From positions 10,693,264 through 10,757,263 of the forward strand of contig NC_044499.1 of assembly GCF_902362185.1 (NCBI RefSeq): a stretch of DNA of 64,000 nt, given 5' to 3'. Below are positions 13,624 through 25,479 of the stretch, in pieces. The notes beneath the pieces were generated by a model. It made no database searches. It was not told where the DNA came from and worked only from the letters and a program-made list of their open reading frames with translations. This DNA is from Chanos chanos. Lineage: Eukaryota; Chordata; Actinopteri; Gonorynchiformes; Chanidae. Position numbers and translations under genes: made by a program. Each line of letters begins with the position of its first letter. Position 1 is the stretch's first letter.

Positions 13624-14370
13624 AACAACGGCGACGGGTTTACCTAATTTGGCGTGAAAGGATGGGTGGGGTGCAAAAGGGCTTTTCTCTCCACACTCGT
13701 TGTGAAGACAAGATTGCCTGAAAGGTCGTATCATAGTGCACATCTCAGTGTTTTTGACTGGCGAAGATAAACGGCATAGAATCGAAGGATCAACAGGTAA
13801 TCGAGATTTCTAAACTTTCTACCTTACGGTGAAGTACATTTTAGTTCAGATTACATTAATAAATTTGCTTGACAATTTGGCAAGGCATGTAAACACGCCG
13901 ATTTGGCTATTTCTTGCTCATGCCTATGTTCTTGCCTATGTTTTTGCAAGTGTAGTGGTTTGCTGCCATTTATACGGTGTATATTTCTGTGTGGGCATTT
14001 TACACAGTGGAAAGCGCTCCAAGTCACTTGACAGATCACCTCTGGGCAGTGTGTGTGCAAAATTAACGGTATGAGGGCTTTGGCAGTTTAGTAATACGGC
14101 GTTAGTGTTACGTTGATAAAACTTATTACCAGAAATCTTTCGACTGTTTGAGAGTAAAAGAACATTTTCAAGAAAACACCCAAATGGGTTCTTTCCTCAT
14201 TTGTCACTGGTGTAACCAGCACAAAGTTATGTTGTCAGGGCGCGGTGCGTGCGTAGAGGCACACCCACAGCACCAGTTCCAAGCGCAGTATTAGGCATAT
14301 ACGCGTGTTGACGGTGTTGGCAATAAATGCATGAATAGTCACACAAAATATTATGAAACACATAGTTAAT

Positions 14371-14377
14371 TATTTTG

Positions 14378-14419
<42 letters not shown>

Positions 14420-14420
14420 T
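14371..14420. repeat. (TG)n microsatellite
   Basis: Long uninterrupted TG tract; a poly-C run follows at 14571-14584. Confidence 0.9.
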
Positions 14421-15486
14421 TGAGAGAAAGAATATGACAGTTCGACTTTATACAACTCCTTGTGACCGCTTGTTACATGAAACTGGTCGAATGTTTTAGT
14501 AATAACAGCCGTGATTAGTCTTTCTTGATAAAGATAGACACTGATGACAGATCTATGGTGTAGTTTTGCGCCCCCCCCCCCCCACCCCCCGCCCCTCAAA
14601 ACCCTTAACTTATGAATTAACCCTTAACTTATGCAAATCAAGAATTGAATAACTACGCAATTGTTTTGTCCAAGTGGTGAATTTTCTGGACATTCTGCTA
14701 GGTCCTGGAAAGAGATATGTGTCTGATTATGCTTAAGATAAAAAAAAAACTAATCCCATTTTATTATAGTTGGGTCAAGAACATGAAATACTCAGAACTT
14801 TTCTACAAAAGAGAGTGAATAAAAAAAAACACAATGTGAGATTATTTGTTTTCTGATCTCTCTCAAACATTGTTGGTTTGGTAATACTATACAGAGCAAT
14901 ATAGGCCTGTGGAAGATAATGAGATCATCATTCTCCACATCAGCACAGATGAAGTCTCATTGTGTTCTCTAGTTCCATGGGAACAGAGGCTGGCAGAAGC
15001 AGTACTCTGTCTCTGGTCAGTCTGAGTTTATGGCTGTTTAACCTGATTATGGATTAAATTTAGTTACTCTTGCCATGCCATGGTGCAGCCCGTGACCTCT
15101 AAGACACTGTGTCCAGCTGGAATACTGTATTACTCTTTAGTGAATGGAGGATGGAAGTTTGTGTTGTGAGTCTATTACTGTAATATCCTGTTTTCCATTG
15201 TCTCTTACATGCTGTTACTGTTGATCAAGGCCTATTTAAAGCTGCATACTACAGGGCAATCCCATTGTGCTTGTGAAAGTATCACTATGTGACTGAACAG
15301 GCAGTAGGACTAATGTCATTTATCATATCATCAGACTCTAAGTACCTTGTAACAGGCAGGGAAACAGCTGGAGTGATCATTAGACTGATTAAATTTTGGA
15401 TTGGACGATAAAGAGCTATGGAGAGCATAGTGTAAGAAGAAGTAAGAGAGGAATGAAGAGACAATGTGACAGAAGTGGAGAGGGAT

Positions 15487-15496
<10 letters not shown>

Positions 15497-15532
<36 letters not shown>

Positions 15533-15553
15533 GGAGGGAGGGAGGGAGGGAGA
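15497..15553. repeat. (GA)n / (GGGA)n tract
   Basis: GA dinucleotides passing into GGGA units. The reading frames seen here on both strands are low-complexity artefacts. A poly-C run lies further on at 15933-15953. Confidence 0.85.
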
Positions 15554-16945
15554 GAAATTGGGGAGTAATGGGAGAGGGGACTAAGGAAAAGTCCTTTGAC
15601 TCATCGTTTGAGGGAGCCTGCACATCTGGAAGAGATCGGCTGGAAGTTGGAAAATCTGACACTGAGCAACTGGAGAGTGTGAGATGGTCAGAGGTGAAGG
15701 AGGGGAGAGGAAAAGTGTGAATCACTGCTCTGCTATTCCTGCCATTACTCTGTTTAAAATATGAGCCCTGTTTTAGTCGAGAGGACGACGCAATAGTTCG
15801 CCTAACTCGTTGTCTAGCTGTAACCACCCAGCTGTGACTGAATCTGTCTGTCTACCACTCTCTTTCTGTTTATAGGCTCAGTCTGTTATCTTCCTTTTAC
15901 TACCACTATTTCCTCACTCATTTTTGACCATACCCCCCCCCCCCCCCCCCCCCAACACCTTACCCCCCATGAAAGATTGCTCCAGAATTGTAAACAGGCG
16001 TGGTTCCACACTATATGTCAGTCCCTTAGTGTAAACTGAAGAAACACAGAGATTCCTGGCTTCTCGAGGACTGTGTGGGAGAGCCGGACGAGGGGGTTGA
16101 ATGGTCTAATTGTCAGCGTATCTGTCCCCTCCCACAGAGGTTGATGACAGATGGAGTGTGGGGTTGAGTAAAGGTCCTGGTTGTGTCATGCTCGTCTAAA
16201 TAGCTGGAATACATTTGTGAAAGACTCTTAGAGAACCACTGGCACAGCCTCCTTGTCAGCGGTCCCATAGAATCCTTAGAGGGATTTTGTAATAATAGTT
16301 GGGAAACTGAATGAAATGGAAAGAATTTCTGCTAGTTGAATCCAGTTGACAAGTACCAAGTTTGTGCGAAATGAATGCGCAAATATAGTTTTCTGGAGTT
16401 GTCTGGTTGGATTGGGAATAGAATATTTATTGCTGATAGAGAAATAATTGCAGTAGTTATCATAAGTAAGCCCATTCCAACTTAGCTGCATGTAATTACA
16501 TGTTGCATGTCATTTTCAGTAGGTTTTGAGAAATATATTAATAAAAAATTGCTTCGAAGTCATTATTTTCTGTTAAAGTGTAAGTAACTAACATGAAAGC
16601 AGCTTTGTAACAGTAGAGTTGATGTGCCTTCTTTGTTAATTGCAGACTGAACTTGCCACCTGTCAAACTGGCCTACAGATAGTCTCTGTTTGTTTATTTT
16701 GTGAGTCAGAGTAAAGGAGGTAGGTATTTTAAGTTGAACACAGTTTAATATTTCACGGTAATAAACTCTAACTTTCATTTCATTATTTCCTCAGGTATCC
16801 TTTAGGTGAAAAGCAAAAAACAGATAAAGAAGCTGCCAAGACAAACTACCCTGATAGACTACATCAATCCACAGGAGATCCATCTTCAAGTGGCAAGCGT
16901 GTCCAGTTCACCCTTTCAGTTTCCAGTTAGAATCCGTGTCCTACA

Positions 16946-17827
16946 ATGCCTGTGGTTCTACGCTCTTCACCCCTTCTGTGGGTGCGTGTGGTTGCCATGG
17001 TGTTCTCTTGTGTGGCGTTCAGTTGTGCACTACACGGCGGGGCACTGACTCACGGCACAGGCGACTGGTGTGTGTTCTGCTGGAGCTTCAGCTTTGCTGG
17101 GACACTGCTAGTGCTACTGGTGGAGCTTTTTGGCCTCCAGACACGAGCACCCGTCTCCTGGAAGAACTTCCCCATCACCTTTGCCTGCTTCGCGTTGCTC
17201 TTCTGCCTTTCCGCCTCCATTATCTTCCCTCTGTATTTTCTCAAAGGGTACGCAGGCCGTAAGGAAATCCAAGACTATCGCATCGTGTCAACGGTCTTCT
17301 CCTGTCTGGCCACCATCGCCTACCTGAGTGAGGTGAGCCTGAGCAAGGCGCGGCCGGGAGAGGTGGCCGGCTACATGGCCACGGCACCGGGTCTGCTGAA
17401 GGTGTGCGAGACCTTCGTGGCCTGCGTCATCTTTGTCTTCATCAGTGAACCGGTGTCTTACGATAGGGTCGTTGCGCTCAAGTGGTGCCTGGCCGTTTAC
17501 TGCATTTGCTTCATCCTGTCGGCAGCCGTTATCATACTGTGTGTCTTGGAATGCACGGGCTGTCTGCCCTTTCCCTTTGCCCGCTTCCTGTCTGCCTACG
17601 TCCTTTTGGGCGTGATTCTGTACATGTCAGCCACCGTCCTGTGGCCGCTCTATCAGTTCAACGATGATATGGGGGGAAGGAGCCATAGGCCTAGTGACTG
17701 TGCATCTTCCGTAGGACTTTGCCCTTGGGATAAAAGGATGGCTGTGGCTATCCTTACTGCCCTGAACTTAATTTTGTATCTGGCCGATATGATCTACTCT
17801 GCAAGGCTGGTCTTTGTGACTGTTTGA
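16946..17827 (+). CDS. myadm: Myeloid-associated differentiation marker-like MARVEL protein
   Basis: A 293-residue multi-pass membrane protein of the MYADM family; human MYADM is linked to ordered membrane domains and Rac targeting at the plasma membrane. Two MARVEL-type blocks are visible, each with four hydrophobic spans. Family signatures: NFPITFAC, LFCLSASII, RPGEVAGYMAT, PGLLKVCETFVAC, LWPLYQFN and the C-terminal WDKRMAVAILTALNLILYLA. Length is close to human MYADM, but the Ser/Thr-rich N-terminus of the human protein is absent. The coding region is one exon; a splice acceptor (ttcctcag at 16787-16794) lies 150 bp upstream, so a non-coding 5' exon is likely, perhaps ending at the donor at 13797. 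A polyadenylation signal aataaa stands at 19194-19199, giving a 3' UTR of about 1.4 kb. Fish usually carry several myadm-like genes, so the exact orthology is open. Confidence 0.88.
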   Translation: MPVVLRSSPLLWVRVVAMVFSCVAFSCALHGGALTHGTGDWCVFCWSFSFAGTLLVLLVELFGLQTRAPVSWKNFPITFACFALLFCLSASIIFPLYFLKGYAGRKEIQDYRIVSTVFSCLATIAYLSEVSLSKARPGEVAGYMATAPGLLKVCETFVACVIFVFISEPVSYDRVVALKWCLAVYCICFILSAAVIILCVLECTGCLPFPFARFLSAYVLLGVILYMSATVLWPLYQFNDDMGGRSHRPSDCASSVGLCPWDKRMAVAILTALNLILYLADMIYSARLVFVTV

Positions 17828-18944
17828 TGTAAGGGATGGAGCAAGTAAGGAGAATAGGTGAGAGGATTCAGAGAGGAGGGGAGAGGTATGGGGGGAAAAA
17901 AAGAGAGGAAGGGAAAGATAGGGTAGGTAGAGACTGAAACATAGAAAGTAAATACTGAGATAAGATTTCTTGAGCAAAGTATTGAAGTAGATAAAGTCAC
18001 TGTAAAATTTTGTACTGCAATTTCATATCTGGCCCTGTTTCTTGAAATCATATCTATACCAAAGAAATGCTGGCTCTAGGTCATATCAGACAATGTAAGT
18101 CCACACTGTATAAATTGCATTTCTATAACCTGCTCATTAATAATTACAAATTAGTTATAGCAATGGCTAAACTGTTTAAAACATTTTAGACCTGCTGGTT
18201 TACATCTTAATTTGACTCATTTATCTGCTGTATTCATGAATATGTGTATTCTCTTTCATTGCTTGTCTTTTATAACAGTATTGTGCAGAAAACCACCATT
18301 GTCAGTATTTCACAGCGACATAATTGAGACAAGAATATTTGTTGTTATTGTTGTTGTTGTTTGGATTTTATTTAAAATTATCCACATTAAACACTTTTTT
18401 GACTTTCACTTGACCTAAAATATCTTTGACAACCAAAATATACTGTCACGTATCAAATCTATCTGACATGACACTTGATCTGTAGTTTTATATTGGTGCT
18501 TCATTTTACAACATGTGCCCTCTTAGGACACAAATCTGTCAGTGTTAATGGATAAGGAATTATTTTGTATGATTTGTTCGTTTCTCAACATTTGATATGT
18601 TGGATCCAAAAACAAAAAAAATAACCATTTGGTAATTGCAAATTCTGAATCATGTAAATGCTTCATTTAATTTTGACAGTGAGCGGTAGCATTGAAACCA
18701 TGAGTTTTTGTTTGCTTTAAAAAAGTTATACCCACCGTGGCTTTATAAGTTTCAACATCCTATGTACTCCCTAGAGTTTGCAAATGATTCGCTGTATTCA
18801 TGATTGTTATAAAATATTCGTAGCTTTCCCCGTATAGGTCTTGCAAATAGCATCATTTTCAGTTAGAGGACTAACACAAAAACAAGAAGCATCAAGTTAA
18901 ATGTGCTTTTTTTTATGTTGTTTGCTGTCCTGACTATCTGGGAA

Positions 18945-18988
18945 TAGTGTGTGTGTGTGTGTATGTGTGTGTGTGTGTGTGTGTGTGC
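18945..18988. repeat. (TG)n in the myadm 3' UTR
   Basis: TG tract about 1.1 kb past the stop codon and 200 bp before the polyadenylation signal, so it is probably transcribed. Confidence 0.85.
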
Positions 18989-19193
18989 GTGACTGTTACA
19001 GACTGTTACAGTGCTCAGTGCTTGATTTGAGAATGTTCTCATTGTATTATCAAAGAGGTTCACTGCCTCGTGAGCAAATACGTCTTCTCTTGCTAACTGT
19101 ATGTGTATTTTTTTCCCCCTCACTGTTTCACTGTGCCGATAGAATGAGAATATAGCACACCAGCATTGTTGTATAAATGTAATCCAGTTTCTG

Positions 19194-19199
19194 AATAAA
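19194..19199 (+). terminator. Polyadenylation signal for myadm
   Basis: Canonical aataaa downstream of the myadm stop and 360 bp upstream of the TRIM start, same strand. Confidence 0.5.
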
Positions 19200-19561
19200 T
19201 GCCATGAAATGGAAATGAGATTGAACTCTGATATTTCTCTGTCTTTCTTTATGTTTTACATTCCAGCGTGTATCTCTGTCTGAGACAGCCTTCCCTCTCT
19301 TAGTTTCCTTGTTTAAAGTTATCTGTGTATGGAGAGATAGGGACCATCTATTGTGTCTCTTTCATTTATGCACATTCATGCAAAAGCATATACATGCAGC
19401 CTCTCACACGCACGTTCACACACGTGCACTCACACTCACACACACACACACACACGCAAGCAACTCACCTCCCAGGTACTGGAGGGTGTGGTTCAGTCAG
19501 TGTCATAAATAGCTTCACATCTTTGACAACCTGCATCATTTCTGCATTTCATTGCTAGAGT

Positions 19562-20653
19562 ATGGAGGGACTTATGGAGCGCGAACAGTTTTGTTGTCCA
19601 ATATGCCTGGATTTACTGCAAGATCCAGTGGCAATTCCATGTGGGCACAGTTACTGCATGGGATGTATTAAAGGTTACTGGGGTAAGGATGACAAATCTA
19701 AGGTTTTCAGCTGCCCTCAGTGTCGACAGAGCTTCAGCCCAAGACCCATTCTGAACAGGAACACCATCTTGGCTGAAATGGTGGAGAAACTGAGGAAGAC
19801 TGAGCCGAAGAAGAGCGGACTCCAAACTGCTACGACTTCTGCTCACGTGTTCGCCGTACCGGGAGATGTGGAGTGCGATTTCTGTACTGAGAAAAAGCGT
19901 AAAGCTGTGAAGTCCTGCCTGGTGTGTCTGGCGTCTTACTGCAACGCTCACCTCCAGCCCCACTATCAGTCAAACGCCCTGAAGAAGCACAGGCTGATCG
20001 AAGCCTCCATGCATCTGCAGGAGAAGATCTGCCCTCATCACGATAAAATTTTGGAGATATATTGTCAAACGGATCAACAGTGTATCTGTTTATTGTGTGT
20101 AATGGATGAGCACAAAGGTCATGACACAGTCTCTGCTGCTGCAGAGAGTGCAAAAAAACAGGTAGAACGTCTATCTCCTACTACTTCTTAATAAGGTGCA
20201 ATAAGCTATTACAAAACTAGATATAACTTAGATTAACCATTCAGTCATATACTATAATATATTCCTTTTACACTACTGTATTGTAATATCTGTTTTTAAT
20301 TTATTAGATAACCCTCAGCATAATCTTGGGTGTAAAGGGAATCCTAAGACAGCACGATGTGATTATGTATACTTTTATGACGCAGAGGGGAAAGGGCAAG
20401 GCAATGACAGTTTATTATTACTTTAACCACTGTTGGGCAACCAGTGACTGAATTGAGTAACTCATTGAATTTGGACAATCAATAAACAGACATTTTTCTC
20501 TGCCATAAATACGATCCCATTTTGACGTGGCTTGCAATATAACTCGTTACGACTAGGATACAGAATGAAAAATACGTGAGGTTCTTAATAATGGAGAATT
20601 AACATATCCTCAGGACTGTAAAATTGAGTTGAATAATAATAATAATAATAATA

Positions 20654-20689
<36 letters not shown>

Positions 20690-22454
20690 GATCATTGTGA
20701 TTGGTCCTCTGATAATCATCTCAGTTGTAGGTAAAGGCGAAAGGCAGTATCATGAAAGACTTCCTCTTTCACATTCAAATGACAGGCATATAACAATCAT
20801 CCCCTCTGTCTTTCTTCCCTCACTTTTACAACAATAGATAGTCATCTGTGACCATTATCCAGTCAGAAACAAGGCTGATCTGATTCTCATAGTCTTGTGG
20901 GCTGCTACTTTGAATACTGTCATATGCATATACAAAACACGTCCATCTTATTTGTTTATGTCATTTACTGTATTGAAGATTGTGTTAGTCGTGTTGTAAT
21001 AACTGTATAAGACGTGCCCCATATTCAGACTCAATTAATGTTTTCAGCGCTGTGGTCACACACGCTCGTCAAATCTCGCTTGATAAAGACAGCTTGCCTA
21101 AACGTATCATGTCGGTTATATAAAACGTGAATAGTCATTTACTTCTCCAAGTTTACATAGCGTACTTTTATCGCAAATGTCTTGTCATAAAACATTACTG
21201 CCTCTTTACAGAAACAACTGGGGATGCTGAGACGGAAATTCAAGGTTAAAATCCACGCCAAAGAGAAGGAGCTGCAGGAGCTAAGACAGGCGCTGGACTC
21301 TCTGAGGGTGAGGTTAAAAAAAAAAAAAAAAGGAAGAAAGAAACTGTAAGATTTGCGGTGGTCCGCAAAACTGCTTTTCTTTTTGAACAGAAAGAAACTT
21401 GAAACAGAAACTTGGCTTCTCAAAATGAAATGAACATGAGACTCAACTGAACTGAACTGAACTGCTAGATGCTCAAACCTATTGTAATAGAATCGAGATG
21501 ATAACATTTTAACTTTAGGTGAGAAGCAGACTCAATGAAAAGTCAAACTCTGTGGTTCTCTCTCCTCAACAACTGTTTGCATATTTTGACAGAGCGCTGC
21601 ACATGCAGCACTGGACAACAGTGAGAAAATCTTTGCTGAGTTGATGCAGTCCATTGAGAGACGGCTTTGTGAAGTCAGAGAGCTTGTCGAAACACAAGAG
21701 GAGACTGCCACAGGTCTCCTGATTCCACTGGAGCAAGAGATTGCTGAGCTTAAGAGGCAAGATAATGAGTTAGAACTGCTGGTAAACACAGAGGATCACA
21801 TTCATTTCCTTCAGGTAATAGTCACAAGGTGTCATTTTGGCATTCAAGGTATACACAGATGACTGAAAAGGATGATTCTGGAATCTTCTTGTAGAGCAAG
21901 CGAAGTTATATCTCTATTAACTGTGTAATTCTATCGCTCCAACATAATCCCCTCTCTCTATCTTTCTTCTGTCTCTCTAGACATATCAGTCTTTCTCTGC
22001 CCCTGTGGTACTAGATGATCTGCCTAGTGTCACCATCTCTCCACTCTTTGATTTTGGAAAGATGAACTCTGCCGTCTCCGGGCTGAAGAAGAGAGTGGAG
22101 GATGTGCTTAAGGTGGAATGGCCCAAGATCTCACGTGCAGGTGAGTGAAGAGCCTGTGTGGGTTCCTCCCTCGCATCTACAATGATCTTTTCCGTGGTTG
22201 ATAGTGATGTGAAACCCCTTGAATACTTTCTCATTGTTTAACTGTCATCATTTAAGGAACTGTACTCTTTTCTCTGTAGCCAGCTCAGTGAAAATTGTTC
22301 AGAGCCCAGTGCCAAAGATCAGACCTGAGTTCCTATATCGTAAGTTCATCATTTTCTGTTTTCTTTGAACACACACACACACACACACACACACGCATAC
22401 ACACACACATACACAAATATATGTATGTATATGTACACAGTATATATATAATAA

Positions 22455-22500
<46 letters not shown>

Positions 22501-23114
22501 GGATAAATGTATTTATGTGTCATTTCTCTCACTCCTTCTCTTCATCTCTCCATCTCCCTCTCTCTCTCTCTCTCTTTCCACCAGATTCCTGTCATCTCGT
22601 ACTTGACCCCAGGACAGCTCACAGAGACTTAAGCCTGTCTCAGGAGAACAGGGTAGTGACGGTGCGAAACAGAGAGCACTCATGCCCTGACCACCCAGAG
22701 CGCTTTGATTACTGGTGCCAGGTGCTAGCCAGTGAAGGGCTGTCTGGCTGCTATTACTGGGAGGTTGAATGGAGTGGCATGGGGGTAAACATGGCTGTGG
22801 CGTATCAAGATATAGTTCGAAAAGGAGAAGGAAACAATTCTCATTTTGGGCACAATGAGAAATCCTGGAGCCTGTTCTGCTCCAAGAAAGGTTATGCCTT
22901 TTGGCACAATAATGTGGTCACTAAAATACCGGGCTCCGGTTCACCTAAAATAGGTGTATATCTAGACCACAGGGCAGGGAGTCTGTCCTTTTACAGTGTC
23001 TCTGACACCATGACTCTAATCCACAGAGTCCAAGCCACTTTTACCAAGCCCCTCTTCCCTGGCTTTGAGTTTGCATGTTACAGAGCTTCTATCAGATTAT
23101 GTCAGATGGAATAG
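19562..23114 (+). CDS. TRIM E3 ubiquitin ligase with PRY-SPRY (finTRIM/TRIM25-like)
   Basis: Six coding exons: 19562-20161, 21212-21307, 21593-21814, 21981-22140, 22280-22339, 22585-23114; 555 residues in one frame. Domains in order: RING finger (residues 12-57, [25 protein letters not shown]), B-box 1 (about 100-140, [15 protein letters not shown]), B-box 2 (about 145-190, [12 protein letters not shown] and [13 protein letters not shown]), a coiled coil across exons 2-3 ([26 protein letters not shown]), and PRY-SPRY in the last exon ([53 protein letters not shown]). The 96-nt second exon is typical of this family. The RING implies ubiquitin transfer and the SPRY a ligand or substrate site; many fish relatives are interferon-induced, which I infer rather than see. 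Which of the large fish TRIM families it joins is not settled, so no symbol. Polyadenylation signal at 23578-23583. Confidence 0.9.
20636..20690 (+). repeat. (AAT)n microsatellite in TRIM intron 1
   Basis: About 17 trinucleotide units with one interruption, inside the 1,050-bp first intron of the TRIM gene. Confidence 0.85.
22370..22495. repeat. Two (CA)n tracts in the last TRIM intron
   Basis: CA runs at 22370-22400 and 22460-22492 separated by TA-rich sequence, only about 90 bp before the PRY-SPRY exon. Confidence 0.85.
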
Positions 23115-23577
23115 CATAGATGTGTGTGTGTCAAATTCAAGAGGAAGAATACAGCTGCGAAAGATAAGATTCAGAACGTGCGAAAAAAAAAAAAAAAAGC
23201 CAAAGTAAACCTGTGGCCTTTTTTTTTTTTTTTGCATTTTTGCTCCGAGTATGATCTGATAAAGGTTGCCTCAGCGAAAATGTCGTCCAGATTGATCATG
23301 TTCTGTATCCATGGTGACAAACGTTTTGATTCTTATGTTTTGAATATCATATATGGTCTATATATGACTCGCGCTTTCTCGCTCTGTCACTGAGAGTATA
23401 TACGTAAAGCTGTGTTTATGTCTGGTCACATGTACAGAACAGTATACTTTTAAATGTGCGTTGAAATCCCCCCGGCAAGAGAAAGAGCCTTCTCGGTTTG
23501 ACCCAGTCGTTTCCATTCATGGCATTCTCCTTGGGGTTGCTGTTATTTCAACACACTCAGTGCTGACTCACTCTTTT

Positions 23578-23583
23578 AATAAA
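23578..23583 (+). terminator. Polyadenylation signal for the TRIM gene
   Basis: Canonical aataaa 465 bp downstream of the TRIM stop codon. Confidence 0.5.
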
Positions 23584-24289
23584 CAGTTTGCAAGCTGTAT
23601 TCTTTCCACCATTGTCTCACAGCAGGAATGAACCCTCTAAATTTTAGTTTTTAATTCTGAATCTACAGATAATTATTCAACACATTACTGCTTTCACTGT
23701 TCAAGTAATTTTCCCTTTACATATCACTTCTAGTAATTTCTTTTCTTTTTGTACATAGAGAATACATTCAATGTAAACTTCCTACTGTGAATGCACTTGT
23801 TATGTATTTGAGATTGTCAAATTAAATAAATAACTAACTCAATAAATAAACAAATACAGAGATTGTCATACTGACAATACTTCCATATGGTCAGCACATT
23901 CTGGGATAGCAGGAAATCATCTACCAGTGAGTCATAAATAATCAGGAAAAAGCCCAGTATACCAAGTGTTCCTGGAACAGTAACATATACACACCCCAAT
24001 TTGAGATTATTAATCTTAGTTATGGTGTTAATTATACATTTCAGTAATAGATCCTAAAGTAAAAAAAAATTTATAAACAAGTAACTAGGATGAACTGCCT
24101 CGACTTGTTATTGAGTGTGTCTGGTATGGCCTTGTTTCTTATCAGCTGACTGGTTCACAAATAAAAGAAAAATCAATTTTCTAGTCCTTAGGTCTTGCTT
24201 TGTGGGTGCTACAGAGTTTATGTTTTCATCTCATTTTACAATGACGCCTTTAAAAGCTTACAAATGAAATAATGGCTCCCCCTGGTGGT

Positions 24290-24580
24290 TAAATAAGATT
24301 AAGATTAAATCTCCGTGATCACACTCACACACACACACTGTGAAGAGCGAGCAGTGAATTTGACCTCTGTATTGAACCCATCTTTACACATCACTAGTGA
24401 GCACACACAACCACTAGGCAGTGGGCAGCACACCTGCACCCAGGGGGGCAGTTGGGGGTTAAGTGCCTTGCCCAAGGGGCACTTCAACTGTGGACGTTTT
24501 CCTGCTGGTCCTGGGAATCCAACCAGCAACCTTTTAGTCGCAAGCCTGCTTCTCTAGCCCTTAAGCCACAGGCTTTTTGT
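24290..24580 (-). mobile_element. tRNA-derived SINE
   Basis: Read on the minus strand it starts with a tRNA-like head: an A-box region (gtggcttaagggctagagaa) and a B-box-like string (ggttgctggttggattccc). It continues through gccccttgggcaaggcactt and ends with a (TG)n/CA-rich tail and repeated tta-ag units near 24295. This is a common fish SINE layout. A 30-bp piece of the same head occurs near 45165-45197. Confidence 0.65.
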
Positions 24581-24689
24581 TCTTTTGGTTCTGTTTCACC
24601 TGCATGAAACAGAGCAAAAAGCAAAAAGATCAAATCTGCAAAGTGGAAATGAAGACAAAACTAAATGTTGTTGTTAAGAAGCTATCTCA

Positions 24690-24785
24690 TCTACTCTCCT
24701 CTGTGGCCTCCGATTTGGGGCAGTAGTCCTCCTGGTAACCCTTCAGTTTTGACTCAAGTATGAGAGCAGGTGGAAAGCAATATTA
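24690..24785 (-). pseudogene. Relic of an nfatc4-type transactivation-domain exon
   Basis: A 47-bp core matches the nfatc4 exon at 30190-30250 at about 39 positions and encodes [15 protein letters not shown], against [15 protein letters not shown] in the live gene. Of seven differing codons within the core, six are synonymous. A further shared block (ctttccacctgc on the minus strand) lies 30-50 bp away. The frame closes shortly after the core, so this is a fragment and not a working exon of this transcript. It lies in the same orientation as nfatc4, about 4.7 kb beyond its stop codon. Confidence 0.6.
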
Positions 24786-24925
24786 CTATTTTAAAAAATG
24801 GGCAAAAAAATTCTGTTTAGAAAAGCAGAAACAAATATGAAACTAATGTGAAATACCAGAATTTGAAAAGTGGAAATTAAATTACTTGTAAAGCAAACAA
24901 AATATCTATTTCAATAACATTCATT

Positions 24926-25020
24926 CACTCACACACACACACAGACACGCACACACAGACACACACAGACACACACACAAACATACGCGCACACACACAC
25001 ACACACACACACAGACACAC
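24926..25020. repeat. (CA)n microsatellite
   Basis: CA-rich tract with scattered cacaga and cgca interruptions. Confidence 0.85.
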
Positions 25021-25324
25021 AGTTTCTTTGGAGGTTCAAAATGTCCTTTTGGCTGTTCCCTGTAGATACATATGCACATACGCGCCAACTGTGTTTAAGG
25101 ACTGCTGGGAACATTTTCCAGGAATGTATCAAGCTTCCAGCGTAGGACCTCTCTCCCTCCCTATATCTGATAATGAATAATATCCTTTTGGTTCAGCGGG
25201 TAAGAGATTTTAGTCTCCAGGCTGCTCTTCCTGCTCCTTGTTACATTGGACCAAGAGATGCTGAGTGAGAAAACATAGAGTCATAAATTTCAGCCTGGTA
25301 TGCCATTTAATTTTCATCTCCAGT

Positions 25325-25470
25325 CACACTAGCAATCACGTCTTAAAGAAACGCAGACTGATTTACTGCACCACACCATTGCGACAGAGAAGCTGTCCTC
25401 ATCTTGATGAAACTGTTGGAGATTTACTGTTGGAGATGGATAAGCAATCTTGGGTATGTGGTCAAAAAAC
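25325..25470 (+). pseudogene. Decayed TRIM B-box 2 fragment
   Basis: Reads LKKRRLI, then CPHLDETVGDLLLEM and DKQSWVC. This follows the B-box 2 of the intact TRIM gene ([32 protein letters not shown]) in order and spacing, and the nucleotide match is clear around aagctgtcctcatcttgatg. Several zinc-binding positions are lost and the frame ends within 20 codons. No RING or SPRY segment is visible nearby. It is the trace of a second TRIM copy in the same orientation, about 2.2 kb downstream of the live gene. Confidence 0.55.
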
Positions 25471-25479
25471 ACAGTAGAC

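Noticed and set aside
13528-13743. 71-residue minus-strand frame considered as an exon
   Set aside because: Half is a Ser/Leu run from the (GA)n tract; no splice sites support it.
15285-15827. 180-residue Ser/Leu-rich minus-strand frame
   Set aside because: Built on the (GA)n tract; no family likeness and no splice structure.
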